A stretch of 32,884 bases of DNA from an uncultured beta proteobacterium (GTDB taxonomy: Bacteria; Pseudomonadota; Gammaproteobacteria; Burkholderiales; SG8-41). The notes beneath the pieces are model-generated. The model was given only the letters and a program-made list of their open reading frames with translations. It was not told the DNA's origin and did not search any database. Below, in pieces: positions 10,203 to 18,228 of this stretch (position 1 is the first letter of the stretch; every line of letters begins with the position of its first letter). Location of the stretch: assembly GCA_903893565.1 (NCBI GenBank), contig CAITMU010000084.1, forward strand, positions 1 to 32,884, written 5' to 3'. A program made the position numbers and the translations under genes.

Positions 10203-11954
10203 ATGTTATCTCGATCTTTAGAAAAGGATCTTCTCTTGTCGACCTATGAAGTGGTCTATCCACTGGGACTCACCTCCCAACCCCCCAAGGCCATCTCCTC
10301 ACGCCTAAACACGCTGAATGGAAAAACAATTGGTGAGTTATCAAATCACCAATTCCAAAGTGCCCTCACGTTTCCCCTCATAGAAAAATTACTGACAAAA
10401 CGATTCCCAGACATCCGATTTGTGAGCTATGAAAAATTTGGCCATATCGACCACCCTAACCATGAATCCAATGTGAATCAGGCTTTACCTGAGACACTAA
10501 AAAAATGGGGTATCGATGCCGTCATATCGGGTAACGGGGGATGAGGTAGCTGCACTGCCGCGTGTACGCGAGCCAGTATTACCGCTGAGTCAATCGGCAT
10601 TCCTAGTGTCACTATTGCGATTAAGGGGTTTGAAAAATCGATAAAGGCCATCGGTAAAAATGCAGGATTCCCGGACTTACCCATCGCGCTCTACCCCCAC
10701 GTCATCCTCACCCAATCGCAAGAGGCGATCATTAAAAATGTCGAGGACGTTTTAATCGATCAAATTGTACAAGGACTCATCGGCCCTATTGCCAAAACAC
10801 TTCGGCCTACGATAGATCAACCGCAAGAAAAAGATATTGTCTTTTCCGGTAGTTTTGAACAGATCAACGAATTTTTTCACAAAAAAGGTTGGAGCGATGG
10901 TCTACCCATCGTCCCTCCAACGATCCAAAAAATTGAAGCATTTCTCACTTTCACGGATCTGAATCCCGACAAAGTCATTGGCATCCTTGATCCGAGCAAA
11001 TTTTCGGCAACCGTATGGAATGTTGCGGTCAATGGGGTCATGGCTGGCTGCAGACCTGAATATATGCCCATACTGCTCGCCATCGCAGAAGTGATGGCTA
11101 CCCCAACATTTGGGCTCAAACATGGAGGATCGACCCCGGGATGGGAAGCCATGGTGATTCTGAATGGCCCGATCGCACTTCAACTGGGATTTAATCATAA
11201 GGGTGGGGTATTACGACCGGGCAATCAAGCGAATACCAGTATTGGTCGCTTTTACCGATTATTCGCTCGTAATGTCGCTGGCTTTTTACCTGGCACGACC
11301 GATATGGGCACTTTTGGCCATATGTTTCGTGCCGTCGTCCCTGAAAATGAGCAAGCCTGTGCCGATATTGGATGGGAACCCCTACATGTGACCCGCGGTT
11401 TTAAAAACACGGACAATGTCATCACGATCACTTCTGTACGAGCCGTCAGTGATCCCTTCGTCACCGCGGGTGAATCCGCAGAACAACACCTTGAGCATAT
11501 CGTCGACTGGGTCAAACGGATGATAGAACCCTACCAATCCTCACTCGGATACGTAGAAACACACGTGCTCATGATGTCACCCATCATTGCGCAAATCATT
11601 GCCAATGGCGGTTATTCCAAAAAAGACGTAAACGAATTTTTAATGAAAGAGGCTACCGTCCCTGCTCATTATTTCGAATGGGGGATGACCCAAGGCATGC
11701 ATGTACCAAAAGGAACTACCTTGATCGAATTGGTAAACAACGGAAAAATGCCAAAACAATGGGCTTTATCAACAGACCCCAATCGAATGGTCCCGCTCCT
11801 ATTACCCGAAAGCCAGTGGCTCATCGTCGTCACGGGAGACCCCACCCGCAATCGAAGCTGCATTTACCGGCAAAATTTTAATCAAGGTTACGCTACCAGT
11901 AAAAAAATTGAATTACCCTCGAATTGGGATCATCAATTAAATAGGCCAATCTAA
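10203..11954 (+). CDS. UGSC-family selenoprotein fused to a large C-terminal domain; in-frame TGA = selenocysteine 114
   Basis: One frame runs from ATG 10203 to TAA 11952-11954 (583 residues), interrupted only by TGA at 10542-10544. Around it the protein reads ISGNGG-U-GSCTAACTRAS, the signature of the UGSC (seleno)protein family, in which U is selenocysteine. U114 and C117 form a UxxC redox pair, and C121 follows. The frame after the TGA continues the family pattern (SIGIPSVTIAIKGFE, FPDLPIALYPHV), so the codon is read rather than terminal. Residues about 1-205 are the UGSC domain. About 219-583 are a second domain beginning GWSDGLPIVPPT and containing VNGVMAGCRPEYMP and FGHMFRAVVPENE. I recall that domain as a separate hypothetical family, so this appears to be a fusion. 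Function is unknown; a cytoplasmic thiol/selenol redox enzyme is inferred. There is no signal peptide. The ribosome site before 10203 is weak (GAAG). Conventional callers will give two false genes, 10203-10544 and about 11040-11954. Sec machinery (selA, selB, selC, selD) must be encoded elsewhere. Confidence 0.9.
10542..10583 (+). promoter_or_regulatory. Bacterial SECIS element: selenocysteine UGA plus downstream hairpin
   Basis: UGA at 10542-10544 is followed by a stem: ACUG/CAGU (10554-10557 with 10574-10577), a small bulge, then CGCG/CGCG (10559-10562 with 10567-10570) closing a UGUA loop. An outer GGUA/UACC pairing (10545-10548 with 10580-10583) is possible. The loop GU lies 19 nt after the UGA. 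As I recall, the same spacing occurs in the E. coli fdhF element, where SelB reads the loop GU. Confidence 0.75.
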
Positions 11955-11980
11955 AAAGAATTTATTTTTAGATTGGCCTA
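11942..11980. terminator. Bidirectional terminator between convergent genes
   Basis: A perfect 16-bp inverted repeat (11942-11957 and 11965-11980) with a 7-base loop. The left arm includes the stop codon of the selenoprotein gene. The A/T-rich inner half followed by the GC-rich outer half would fold from either strand. It sits between the plus-strand selenoprotein gene and the minus-strand Bug gene. Confidence 0.65.
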
Positions 11981-12023
11981 GACTAATCAATACACTCAAC
12001 CATCAATCGCCGAACAAAATCAA

Positions 12024-13000
12024 CTATTCAATCTTAATTTTAGCCACCTTCACTATACGGGTATATTTTTCAATTTCATCACGCAAAAAATCCCGGTATT
12101 GATCGGCTGAGCTCCCCACCGCCTCAAAACCTTGGGTAGCTAACTTTTGTTTGACTTCTGGATTTTGCAAAATCTTACCCACTTGCTGGCTTAAACGATT
12201 AACGATTGCCTCGGGTGTTCGGGCCGGCGCAACTACACCGAAGGCCGTGATCGATTCAAATCCGGACAATCCAGACTCTGCAATAGTGGGCGCTTCGGGT
12301 ATTAGTGTGGAACGTTTAAGGGTTCCCACACCGATCAATCGTAGCTTACCCGCCTTAATTTGTGGCAACACCACAGGCAGATTATCAAACATCACCTGCA
12401 ATTGACCCGCCAACATATCCGTCATCACCAAACTACTCCCCTTGTAGGGAATATGCTCTAGATCGATGTGAGCCATATATTTCAAATATTCTGTCGACAA
12501 ATGGGCCACTGAGCCTTTACCCGCAGACCCATAATTTAATTGTCCCGGGCGTTGCTTGGCAAAAGCAATAAACGCTTTTAAATCGCGAACAGGTAATGAC
12601 GGATGTATTGTCAAGATAAAAGGACTCACCGTCGACAAAGAAACGGGCGCAAAATCTCGTAGCGTCTGATAGGGCATTTTGGGCATCAACACCATATTAA
12701 TGGTCATCGCACCTGGGGTCGCCATCAACAGGGTATAACCATCGGCTGAGGCTTTGGCCACAATATCCGCGCCGATGACCCCGCCCGCTCCAGCATGATT
12801 ATCCACCACAAATGTCTGGCCGAATGTCTCGCTCAAATGTTGAGCCAGTGTGCGAGCGATCAAATCCGTCCCCCCCCACCCGGAGAGAAAGGGACCACAA
12901 ATCGCACCGACTTTGTCGGATAATTTTGTGCTTTTACAAAAGGCGCTTGAAGTATCAAAAAACCCAGAAAGCACAGACACAGAGATTTAAAAGTCCTCAT
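12024..13000 (-). CDS. Bug/TctC-type periplasmic solute receptor, frameshifted at a G8 tract
   Basis: Tripartite-tricarboxylate-transporter receptor of the Bug family, which binds carboxylates or related solutes in the periplasm. The real start is ATG 13000, overlapping the stop of the upstream racemase-like gene as ATGA, which implies translational coupling. It encodes a signal peptide (MRTFKSLCLCFLGFLILQAP, cut near KA-QN) and the family opening NYPTKSVRFVVPFSPGGG. That frame then hits a stop just after a G8 tract (12870-12877). From TDLIARTLAQHL onward the receptor continues in the next frame to the end at 12024. One more G (nine) or two fewer (six) would restore a normal ~325-residue protein. 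A naive start at 12980 reads the signal region out of frame and loses it. As given the gene is broken; it could be a pseudogene, a phase-variable gene or a sequencing indel. The remaining sequence is intact and typical of the family. Confidence 0.85.
12870..12877 (-). repeat. G8 homopolymer at the frameshift of the first Bug gene
   Basis: Eight G on the coding strand, within codons for the PGGG turn of the receptor. The frame change in this gene maps to this tract. It is the same length as the tract breaking the adhesin at 4426-4433, though the correction needed has the opposite sign. Confidence 0.75.
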
Positions 13001-13809
13001 TTGGGCGCCAATCGAGCTTGACCATAAAACTCAAGGATTTCTTTTAATCGTTGCCTGGGTGGCATCGCTTGATAATAGCCTCGTCTGCTAGGATACAAAC
13101 CACTGCTGCGTTTTAAATCGACCAAAGACTCCGCCATTTTGACCCAAGCGGCAAGGGAATCCATCACTGGAACCTCATCGACACGGTGAATGCCCTGTGT
13201 GGCGAGTAACACACAAAGCGGGGCCTCTCCAGGAATAATCACATCAGCGCCATCAGCAATCATACGACGAGCTGAAGTTTTAAAACGCTCAATTAGCTCT
13301 TTTGGGTCAGCATACGCTTTTAAAACATCGGCAAAGGTAAAGCCGACTTGTCGGGCCGCCACGAATCGACTGCCCAAACCATAGCGCTGTGCATTATCGG
13401 CTAATTGGCCGGCCATACCATCGATAAAATTCAAAATGCCGAATTTTTCACCTAAAGTACAAGCAAACAACATCGCCGACTCGCCATACCCGACCACAGG
13501 AATATTCAGGCTCGCTCGGGTTTCACGTAACATGATGTCTGGAATACTACTGATAGCAAAGGCATCAAAACCCTGCTCTTCAGCGGCAATACCCGCCATC
13601 AAAAACTGGGGTGCGTGTAACCGCTGTACCACATCAAAACAAATTTCAGTCCCGGGATAATTACTAGGATAAGTGCCCTGGGCCATACCATGCATCACGA
13701 TATCAGTATCGGGGCGCGCTACTTTTTTAAAATGAGCCTGTAAGGCGACATCGTAGGCTGGTAAATCCTGTAATACTGTAAAACTTTGATGCCAAATTCG
13801 CATAGCCAT
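12997..13809 (-). CDS. Asp/Glu/hydantoin racemase-family protein lacking canonical cysteines
   Basis: 270 residues with the two-lobed fold pattern of the Asp/Glu racemase superfamily: N-terminal MAMRIWHQSFTVLQD, FDAFAISSIPD, IPVVGYGESAMLFACTLGEKFGI and, in the second half, GADVIIPGEAPLCVLL. In classical members a Cys follows the first beta strand (ACFxDPG) and another lies in the GC motif of the second lobe. Here these positions are Ser and Glu, so a standard two-base racemase mechanism is doubtful; nearby cysteines (ACTLG, APLC) might substitute. The start is ATG 13809, behind a strong GGAAGGAAG site; an upstream frame to 13869 has no such site. It overlaps the Bug gene downstream by ATGA and diverges from the flavoprotein gene at 13888. 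Probably a cytoplasmic isomerase or lyase for a substrate imported through the Bug receptor; the substrate is unknown. Confidence 0.82.
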   Translation of the reverse strand: MAMRIWHQSFTVLQDLPAYDVALQAHFKKVARPDTDIVMHGMAQGTYPSNYPGTEICFDVVQRLHAPQFLMAGIAAEEQGFDAFAISSIPDIMLRETRASLNIPVVGYGESAMLFACTLGEKFGILNFIDGMAGQLADNAQRYGLGSRFVAARQVGFTFADVLKAYADPKELIERFKTSARRMIADGADVIIPGEAPLCVLLATQGIHRVDEVPVMDSLAAWVKMAESLVDLKRSSGLYPSRRGYYQAMPPRQRLKEILEFYGQARLAPK

Positions 13810-13887
13810 GGGAAACTTCCTTCCGGATGAGGGTAAACTATGCAGATTGTAGCTTAAAATTTCATCCAATCAGGAGGCAGATAGACC

Positions 13888-15354
13888 GTGGGCATTTCAA
13901 CTGATTCCTTCGATGTTGTTGTGGCCGGTTGCGGCATTGCCGGTCTTTGTGCCGCGGTTTCCGCCGCGGAAAATGGGGCGCGTGTAGCCCTTCTCGAACG
14001 AGCCACCCTTGAGGAACGGGGGGGGAACACCCGGTATACCGATGCTTATCTGAGAATGAAAAGCGAAACTGAGGTCAGTGATGACTTTGAATTGCATCTG
14101 GCTGAAAATGGGGGCGGATACCTTGATCCCGAACTCATTAAACACACCACACAGCCCTTCGATCGTTGGCCCAGTATCGTTAAAACAATGAGCTTTGCCG
14201 ACCCAGAGTTAATCTGTGCTTTTGCCAATGCCGCCGGACCGACCGTCCAGTGGATCAAAAGTTTTGGCGTCAAATTTGATTTCTTACCCACCCAGTTTCT
14301 CACCAAATCACAACCTCGCCTATTACCCATTGGCGGAGGACTGGCTATGGTCGAAGCGCTCGCCGCGGCGGCAGAAAAAAAAGGGGTACGTTTTTTCTAC
14401 CAAACCACAGCACAATCGCTTTTACTCAATGACGAAGGGCACGTCACAGGCTTACGAGCCACCGATAAGAACAGTCGGCCCTTACATTTTCTCGGAAAAG
14501 TCATCCTCGGTTGCGGAGGCTTTGAAGGCAATGCAGAAATGCAAACCCGCTACATCGGTCCTCGAGCCATTTATCTTCGGCCCGTAGCCCATGGTGGCTA
14601 TTACAACAAGGGCGAGGGTATCCGAATGGCCCTTGATATTGGCGCAGCACCCTGTGGCGACTTTGGTAGCTATCATGCAGAACCGATAGACCCACGTTCT
14701 GGTCGACCGGAGCCCTCAGTCTTCATCTTTCCCTACGGCATTTTGGTCAATCAAGAAGGTTACCGTTTTACCGATGAGGCCCCCGGCACGGTGGACGCCG
14801 TCTACGAATCCATTACTCGTAAAATTTTCAATCAAACCAACGGCATTGCCTATACCCTATTAGATCAAAGTATTCACGACATACCTAATTACCCACTAGG
14901 GCTACGAACCGATCAACCTCCGATCAGCGCCGATAGTATTGATAGGTTAGCAAAAAAATTAAAAATCCCCGCTTCGACACTACAACAGACTATCGAAAAT
15001 TATAATTCCGCTTGCCAACCAGGCCTGTTCAAACCACTCGAATTGGATAATCTTCATACGAAAGGATTAAATCCTGCGAAATCTAACTGGGCCCGCCCCC
15101 TGCTAAAACCCCCTTTTTGGGCCTACCCCGTGATTTCATCGAATGTATTGACCTTTGGTGGCTTAAAAGTCAACACGCAAGCACAGGTCCTCAATCAAGA
15201 TGGCGGGGTGATTCAAGGCCTTTACGCTGCCGGAGAGGTGGTGGGGCTTTATTACAAAACGTATACAGGGGCCACCTCCGTTCTCAAAGGAGCCGTCTTT
15301 GGCCGTTTAGCCGGACTCGATGCAAGCCAAGAATTAGGCAAACATCATGCTTAA
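13888..15354 (+). CDS. FAD-dependent oxidoreductase, fumarate reductase/tricarballylate dehydrogenase (TcuA)-like
   Basis: A 488-residue flavoprotein of the succinate dehydrogenase/fumarate reductase flavoprotein class. The N-terminal dinucleotide motif is at residues about 9-37 (VVAGCGIAGL through ALLER). It is followed by the family's ERGGNTRYTDAYLRM, where FAD-associated basic residues lie, a mobile capping domain in the middle, and the C-terminal FAD contact GLYAAGEVVGLYYKTYTGATS. The overall pattern resembles TcuA, which oxidises tricarballylate to cis-aconitate, and some KstD-type dehydrogenases; the substrate cannot be assigned from sequence. There is no signal peptide, so it is cytoplasmic. 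The start is GTG 13888 with an AGGAGG site about 10 nt upstream. It forms an operon with the following SDR gene (8-bp overlap) and is divergent from the racemase-like/Bug pair, with a shared 78-bp control region. Likely an alpha,beta-dehydrogenation step on an imported carboxylate. Confidence 0.87.
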   Translation: MGISTDSFDVVVAGCGIAGLCAAVSAAENGARVALLERATLEERGGNTRYTDAYLRMKSETEVSDDFELHLAENGGGYLDPELIKHTTQPFDRWPSIVKTMSFADPELICAFANAAGPTVQWIKSFGVKFDFLPTQFLTKSQPRLLPIGGGLAMVEALAAAAEKKGVRFFYQTTAQSLLLNDEGHVTGLRATDKNSRPLHFLGKVILGCGGFEGNAEMQTRYIGPRAIYLRPVAHGGYYNKGEGIRMALDIGAAPCGDFGSYHAEPIDPRSGRPEPSVFIFPYGILVNQEGYRFTDEAPGTVDAVYESITRKIFNQTNGIAYTLLDQSIHDIPNYPLGLRTDQPPISADSIDRLAKKLKIPASTLQQTIENYNSACQPGLFKPLELDNLHTKGLNPAKSNWARPLLKPPFWAYPVISSNVLTFGGLKVNTQAQVLNQDGGVIQGLYAAGEVVGLYYKTYTGATSVLKGAVFGRLAGLDASQELGKHHA

Positions 15355-16108
15355 AAATCGAGTGGCATTAGTGACCGGGGCTGCCGGTGGGATTGGTAGT
15401 GCTGTGGCCCGAAAACTCGCACAACAAGGCGCCCATGTGTGCCTTCTAGATATCACCTCAACCCAGTCACTGGCCGAAGAAATTAAAACTGGTGGGGGAA
15501 AAAGTTTAAGTCTTCAAGCCGATGTTTGCCAACCCGCCACAATGACCATGGCTGTCGAAAAGGTGCTCAGTGAATGTAAACGGATTGATATTTTGGTCAA
15601 TGTCGCCGGCACGGTATCGCTAGGCGCTGCCACCGACATCAGTGAAGCAGAATGGGATCGTGTGCACACCATCAATCTGAAGGGCACCTTCTTTGCCTGT
15701 CAATGCGTGATTAAGCCCATGCAAAAACAACGCTATGGACGCATTATTAATATCGGTTCTGTTTTAGGAAAAAACGGGGGCAACCCTCGACCGTGGATTG
15801 ATCGGAGTGAACAACAATTGGCAGCTAACGTCGCCTATGGCACCTCCAAAGCGGGCGTGCATGCACTAACCAGTTACTTGGCCAAAGAGCTTGCCGTTGA
15901 CCAAATTACTGTCAATGCTGTCGCCCCAGGCCCCATCTCGTCTGCCATGACCACACAGTTTCCACAAACACTGCGCAATCTCATTCCCCTAGGGCGAATG
16001 GGAGAAAAAGAGGATGTTGCCCATACGGTGGCTTTTTTAGCCAGTGAGAAGAGCGGTTTTATCACTGGCGAAATCATCGATGTTAATGGCGGCATGTGGT
16101 GCGACTAA
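15347..16108 (+). CDS. Short-chain dehydrogenase/reductase (classical SDR)
   Basis: A 253-residue classical SDR with a Rossmann cofactor motif TGAAGGIG (residues 10-17), Asp35 after the second strand (favouring NAD(H)), NVAG at 85-88, and the complete catalytic set Asn110, Ser138, Tyr164 and Lys168 (AYGTSKAG). The C-terminal PGPISSAM and DVNGGMW motifs are normal. It overlaps the upstream flavoprotein gene by 8 bp, so the two are co-translated and probably catalyse consecutive steps: desaturation by the flavoprotein, then oxidation or reduction of a hydroxy/keto group here. The exact substrate is unknown. The gene ends facing the convergent Bug gene. Confidence 0.9.
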   Translation: MLKNRVALVTGAAGGIGSAVARKLAQQGAHVCLLDITSTQSLAEEIKTGGGKSLSLQADVCQPATMTMAVEKVLSECKRIDILVNVAGTVSLGAATDISEAEWDRVHTINLKGTFFACQCVIKPMQKQRYGRIINIGSVLGKNGGNPRPWIDRSEQQLAANVAYGTSKAGVHALTSYLAKELAVDQITVNAVAPGPISSAMTTQFPQTLRNLIPLGRMGEKEDVAHTVAFLASEKSGFITGEIIDVNGGMWCD

Positions 16109-16149
16109 ACGCGGACAAGATAAAACGAAAAAGGCAAAACGATACGCAT

Positions 16150-16171
16150 TCCCCCCCAACCCCTGTTGGGG
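16150..16171. terminator. Possible terminator hairpin between SDR and Bug genes
   Basis: CCCCAAC and GTTGGGG (16154-16160 and 16165-16171) can form a 7-bp GC-rich stem with a 4-base loop in the 78-bp gap between convergent genes. There is no clear U run on either side, so this is tentative. Confidence 0.35.
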
Positions 16172-16186
16172 AGGTGACAATACCGT

Positions 16187-17191
16187 TTATTCAGGCGTAA
16201 TACTGGCAGCCTTTATCACACGTGCCCATTTTTTAGTGTCTTCCTGAAAAAAACTCGCAAACGACTCCGCCGATCCTCCCCCCGCAGAAGCCCCCAAGGT
16301 TCTTAACCGCTCCTTCATGTCACTCGTTTGTAAGCCTTTAACCACCTCCGCATTCAAGCGCGCCACAATCTCACGAGGGGTGGCCGACGGTGCGAATAGA
16401 CCAAACCACGCGTTAGCATCGTAACCGGACAAGCCAGACTCGGAAACGGTGGGAATGTCCGGTGCAATAGGCGAGCGTTGAATCGTACTCACCGCCAGCG
16501 CACGAAACTTACCGCTACGCGATAGTGGCAGGGTCGTAAAGATATTATCAAACATCATCGGCACCTGACCGGAGAGCACATCGGTAGTGGCAGCAGCGGC
16601 CCCACGATAATCGATACGAACCATTTTTAATGCGCTTTGTGAAGCAAAAAGCTCCATAAATAGGTGCCCCCCCGATCCCTTGCCCGCTGTCGCATAATTA
16701 ACTTGACCGGGATGCGCTTTCACATAGCTGATTAACTCCTTCACACTTTTAATCGGAACCGAAGGATGAACCACCAGTAAAAAAGGGGTTGAAGCCACGT
16801 GCGCCACCGCAACAAAATCATGTATCGGATCGTAGGTTAATTTCGCATACAGCGACGGATTAATGGCCATCGATACACTGCCTAAAAATAACGTATAGCC
16901 ATCGGGAGCTGCACGAGCAACCATCTCAGCACCAAGATTACTGGCCGCACCAGGTCGATTATCCACAATGACGGATAACGAAAAAGCATCAGAAAGTTTT
17001 TGCGCCACCGTTCGTGCAGCAATATCCGTAGCCCCCCCAGCTGGATAGCCCACCACCAAACGAATCGATTTTGTGGGGTAACTTTGGGCATAAAGCACCA
17101 CACTAAAAACACAAGCCCAGAACCCTAGAAAGATTCGCTGCCCCCACTTTATTGCGCTTGTATACCCGCTTGCTTGATGACTGTAGCCCAT
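16187..17191 (-). CDS. Bug/TctC-type periplasmic solute receptor (second)
   Basis: 334-residue receptor of the tripartite tricarboxylate transporter family. A signal peptide covers residues about 15-36 (KWGQRIFLGFWACVFSVVLYAQS), followed by the family opening SYPTKSIRLVVGYPAGGATD, a GQPVVVDN-like strand (here SVIVDNRPGAASN), the substrate-loop region VNYATAGKGSGGH and the late SGLSGYDANAWFGLFAP motif. The start ATG 17191 lies 43 bp inside the end of the upstream Bug gene but has a good GAGGTGAG site, and no other start gives a complete signal peptide. This is the last gene of a run of Bug genes on the minus strand. It contains a G7 tract (the GSGGH loop) that stays in frame. The ligand is unknown; no TctA/TctB membrane genes are nearby. 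Confidence 0.9.
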   Translation of the reverse strand: MGYSHQASGYTSAIKWGQRIFLGFWACVFSVVLYAQSYPTKSIRLVVGYPAGGATDIAARTVAQKLSDAFSLSVIVDNRPGAASNLGAEMVARAAPDGYTLFLGSVSMAINPSLYAKLTYDPIHDFVAVAHVASTPFLLVVHPSVPIKSVKELISYVKAHPGQVNYATAGKGSGGHLFMELFASQSALKMVRIDYRGAAAATTDVLSGQVPMMFDNIFTTLPLSRSGKFRALAVSTIQRSPIAPDIPTVSESGLSGYDANAWFGLFAPSATPREIVARLNAEVVKGLQTSDMKERLRTLGASAGGGSAESFASFFQEDTKKWARVIKAASITPE

Positions 17192-18117
17192 TTACTCACC
17201 TCATTTTGTAGAAATACAGCGAATTGCTGTGGCGATCCGCCAGACGGTTGCGCGCCTAACGATTTAAAACGTGATTGGATGTCCGTAGTCATCAACACTT
17301 TATTGGTCTCTGCATTGATGCGATTAACCACTTCTTTTGCAGTGCCTGCCGGCGCCAAAAGACCCCACCATACGGTGGCCTCAAAGTGAGGCAATCCCGA
17401 TTCGGCAAAGGTGGGCACTTCCGGCAGCACTGGGGCCCGAGTCGCACTGGTCACTCCTAGCACACGCACGCGCTTGGCTTCGACATACTGCAAAATTTCA
17501 AGAGGATTATTAAACATGAAGGCCACTTGGCCACCAATAATATCCACCAGCGCCGGGGCTGCTCCTTTGTAGGGAATATGCACGATCTGAATACGACTAA
17601 TCGATTTCATCAATTCTGCCGCCAAGTGCTGCGAGGTACCATTACCCCCCGAAGCATAGCTTAATTGTCCGGGTCTACGACGAGCCAAGGCAATTAACTC
17701 CCCAACCGTACGCGCGGGCAATGAAGGATGCGAAACCAACACTAAGGGAGCAAAGCCTACGGCGACCACGGGAGAAAAATCCTTTATGGGATCATATGGC
17801 ATTTTACTGTAAAGGCTCACATTGGTCGCATTCGAGGGCGAGGCGAGCAGTAGGGTATAGCCATCGGGAGCCGCTTTAGCCACTAGTTCAGAAGCAATAT
17901 TACTGTTACCCCCAGGTCGGTTTTCCACAACCACTGCTTGACCGAGGAGTTCACCCAGTTTCGGCGATAGGGTGCGCGCGACAATATCGACACCACCGCC
18001 AGAGGCATAGGGCACGAGAATGCGAATGGGTTTAAGAGGAAAGCCCTGCGCAAATCCAAGAGGAATCGCCAATAGCAAAGATAAAAAAAACAAACAACGA
18101 ATAGTTGAATTTTTCAT
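17149..18117 (-). CDS. Bug/TctC-type periplasmic solute receptor (third)
   Basis: About 322 residues. The signal peptide MKNSTIRCLFFLSLLLAIPL ends at GFA-QG, followed by FPLKPIRILVPYASGGGVDIVAR, VVVENRPGGNSNIAS, LSYASGGNGTSQHL and FEATVWWGLLAPAG, the usual succession of Bug motifs. The start chosen is ATG 18117, which has a TAGGAG site 11 nt upstream; a TTG at 18147 would add ten residues in front of the signal peptide and has no good site. Its 3' end overlaps the start of the next Bug gene by 43 bp, so the two are certainly cotranscribed. It differs clearly from its neighbours, so this is an old or separately acquired paralogue rather than a recent tandem copy. Confidence 0.9.
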   Translation of the reverse strand: MKNSTIRCLFFLSLLLAIPLGFAQGFPLKPIRILVPYASGGGVDIVARTLSPKLGELLGQAVVVENRPGGNSNIASELVAKAAPDGYTLLLASPSNATNVSLYSKMPYDPIKDFSPVVAVGFAPLVLVSHPSLPARTVGELIALARRRPGQLSYASGGNGTSQHLAAELMKSISRIQIVHIPYKGAAPALVDIIGGQVAFMFNNPLEILQYVEAKRVRVLGVTSATRAPVLPEVPTFAESGLPHFEATVWWGLLAPAGTAKEVVNRINAETNKVLMTTDIQSRFKSLGAQPSGGSPQQFAVFLQNEVSKWATVIKQAGIQAQ

Positions 18118-18228
18118 TCGATCGATCGCTCCTAAAACGGCTGTCAAACTCTCGCTAAGTCCCGATCATGACACCAAAAAAATTTCACTCTCAATAGCAC
18201 GTGGGGGACAATTATTTTTTTATTGACA

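Noticed and set aside
10542..10544. TGA as a real stop, making 10203-10544 a small gene or the locus a pseudogene
   Set aside because: The frame continues with family-like sequence for 469 codons with no other defect, the UGSC signature surrounds the TGA, and a SECIS-like hairpin follows.
12870..12877. Programmed -1 frameshifting as the main explanation for the first Bug gene
   Set aside because: A slippery heptamer exists but no downstream pseudoknot or family precedent was seen, and shifting would be needed for any functional receptor; an indel is simpler. Kept only as a side possibility.
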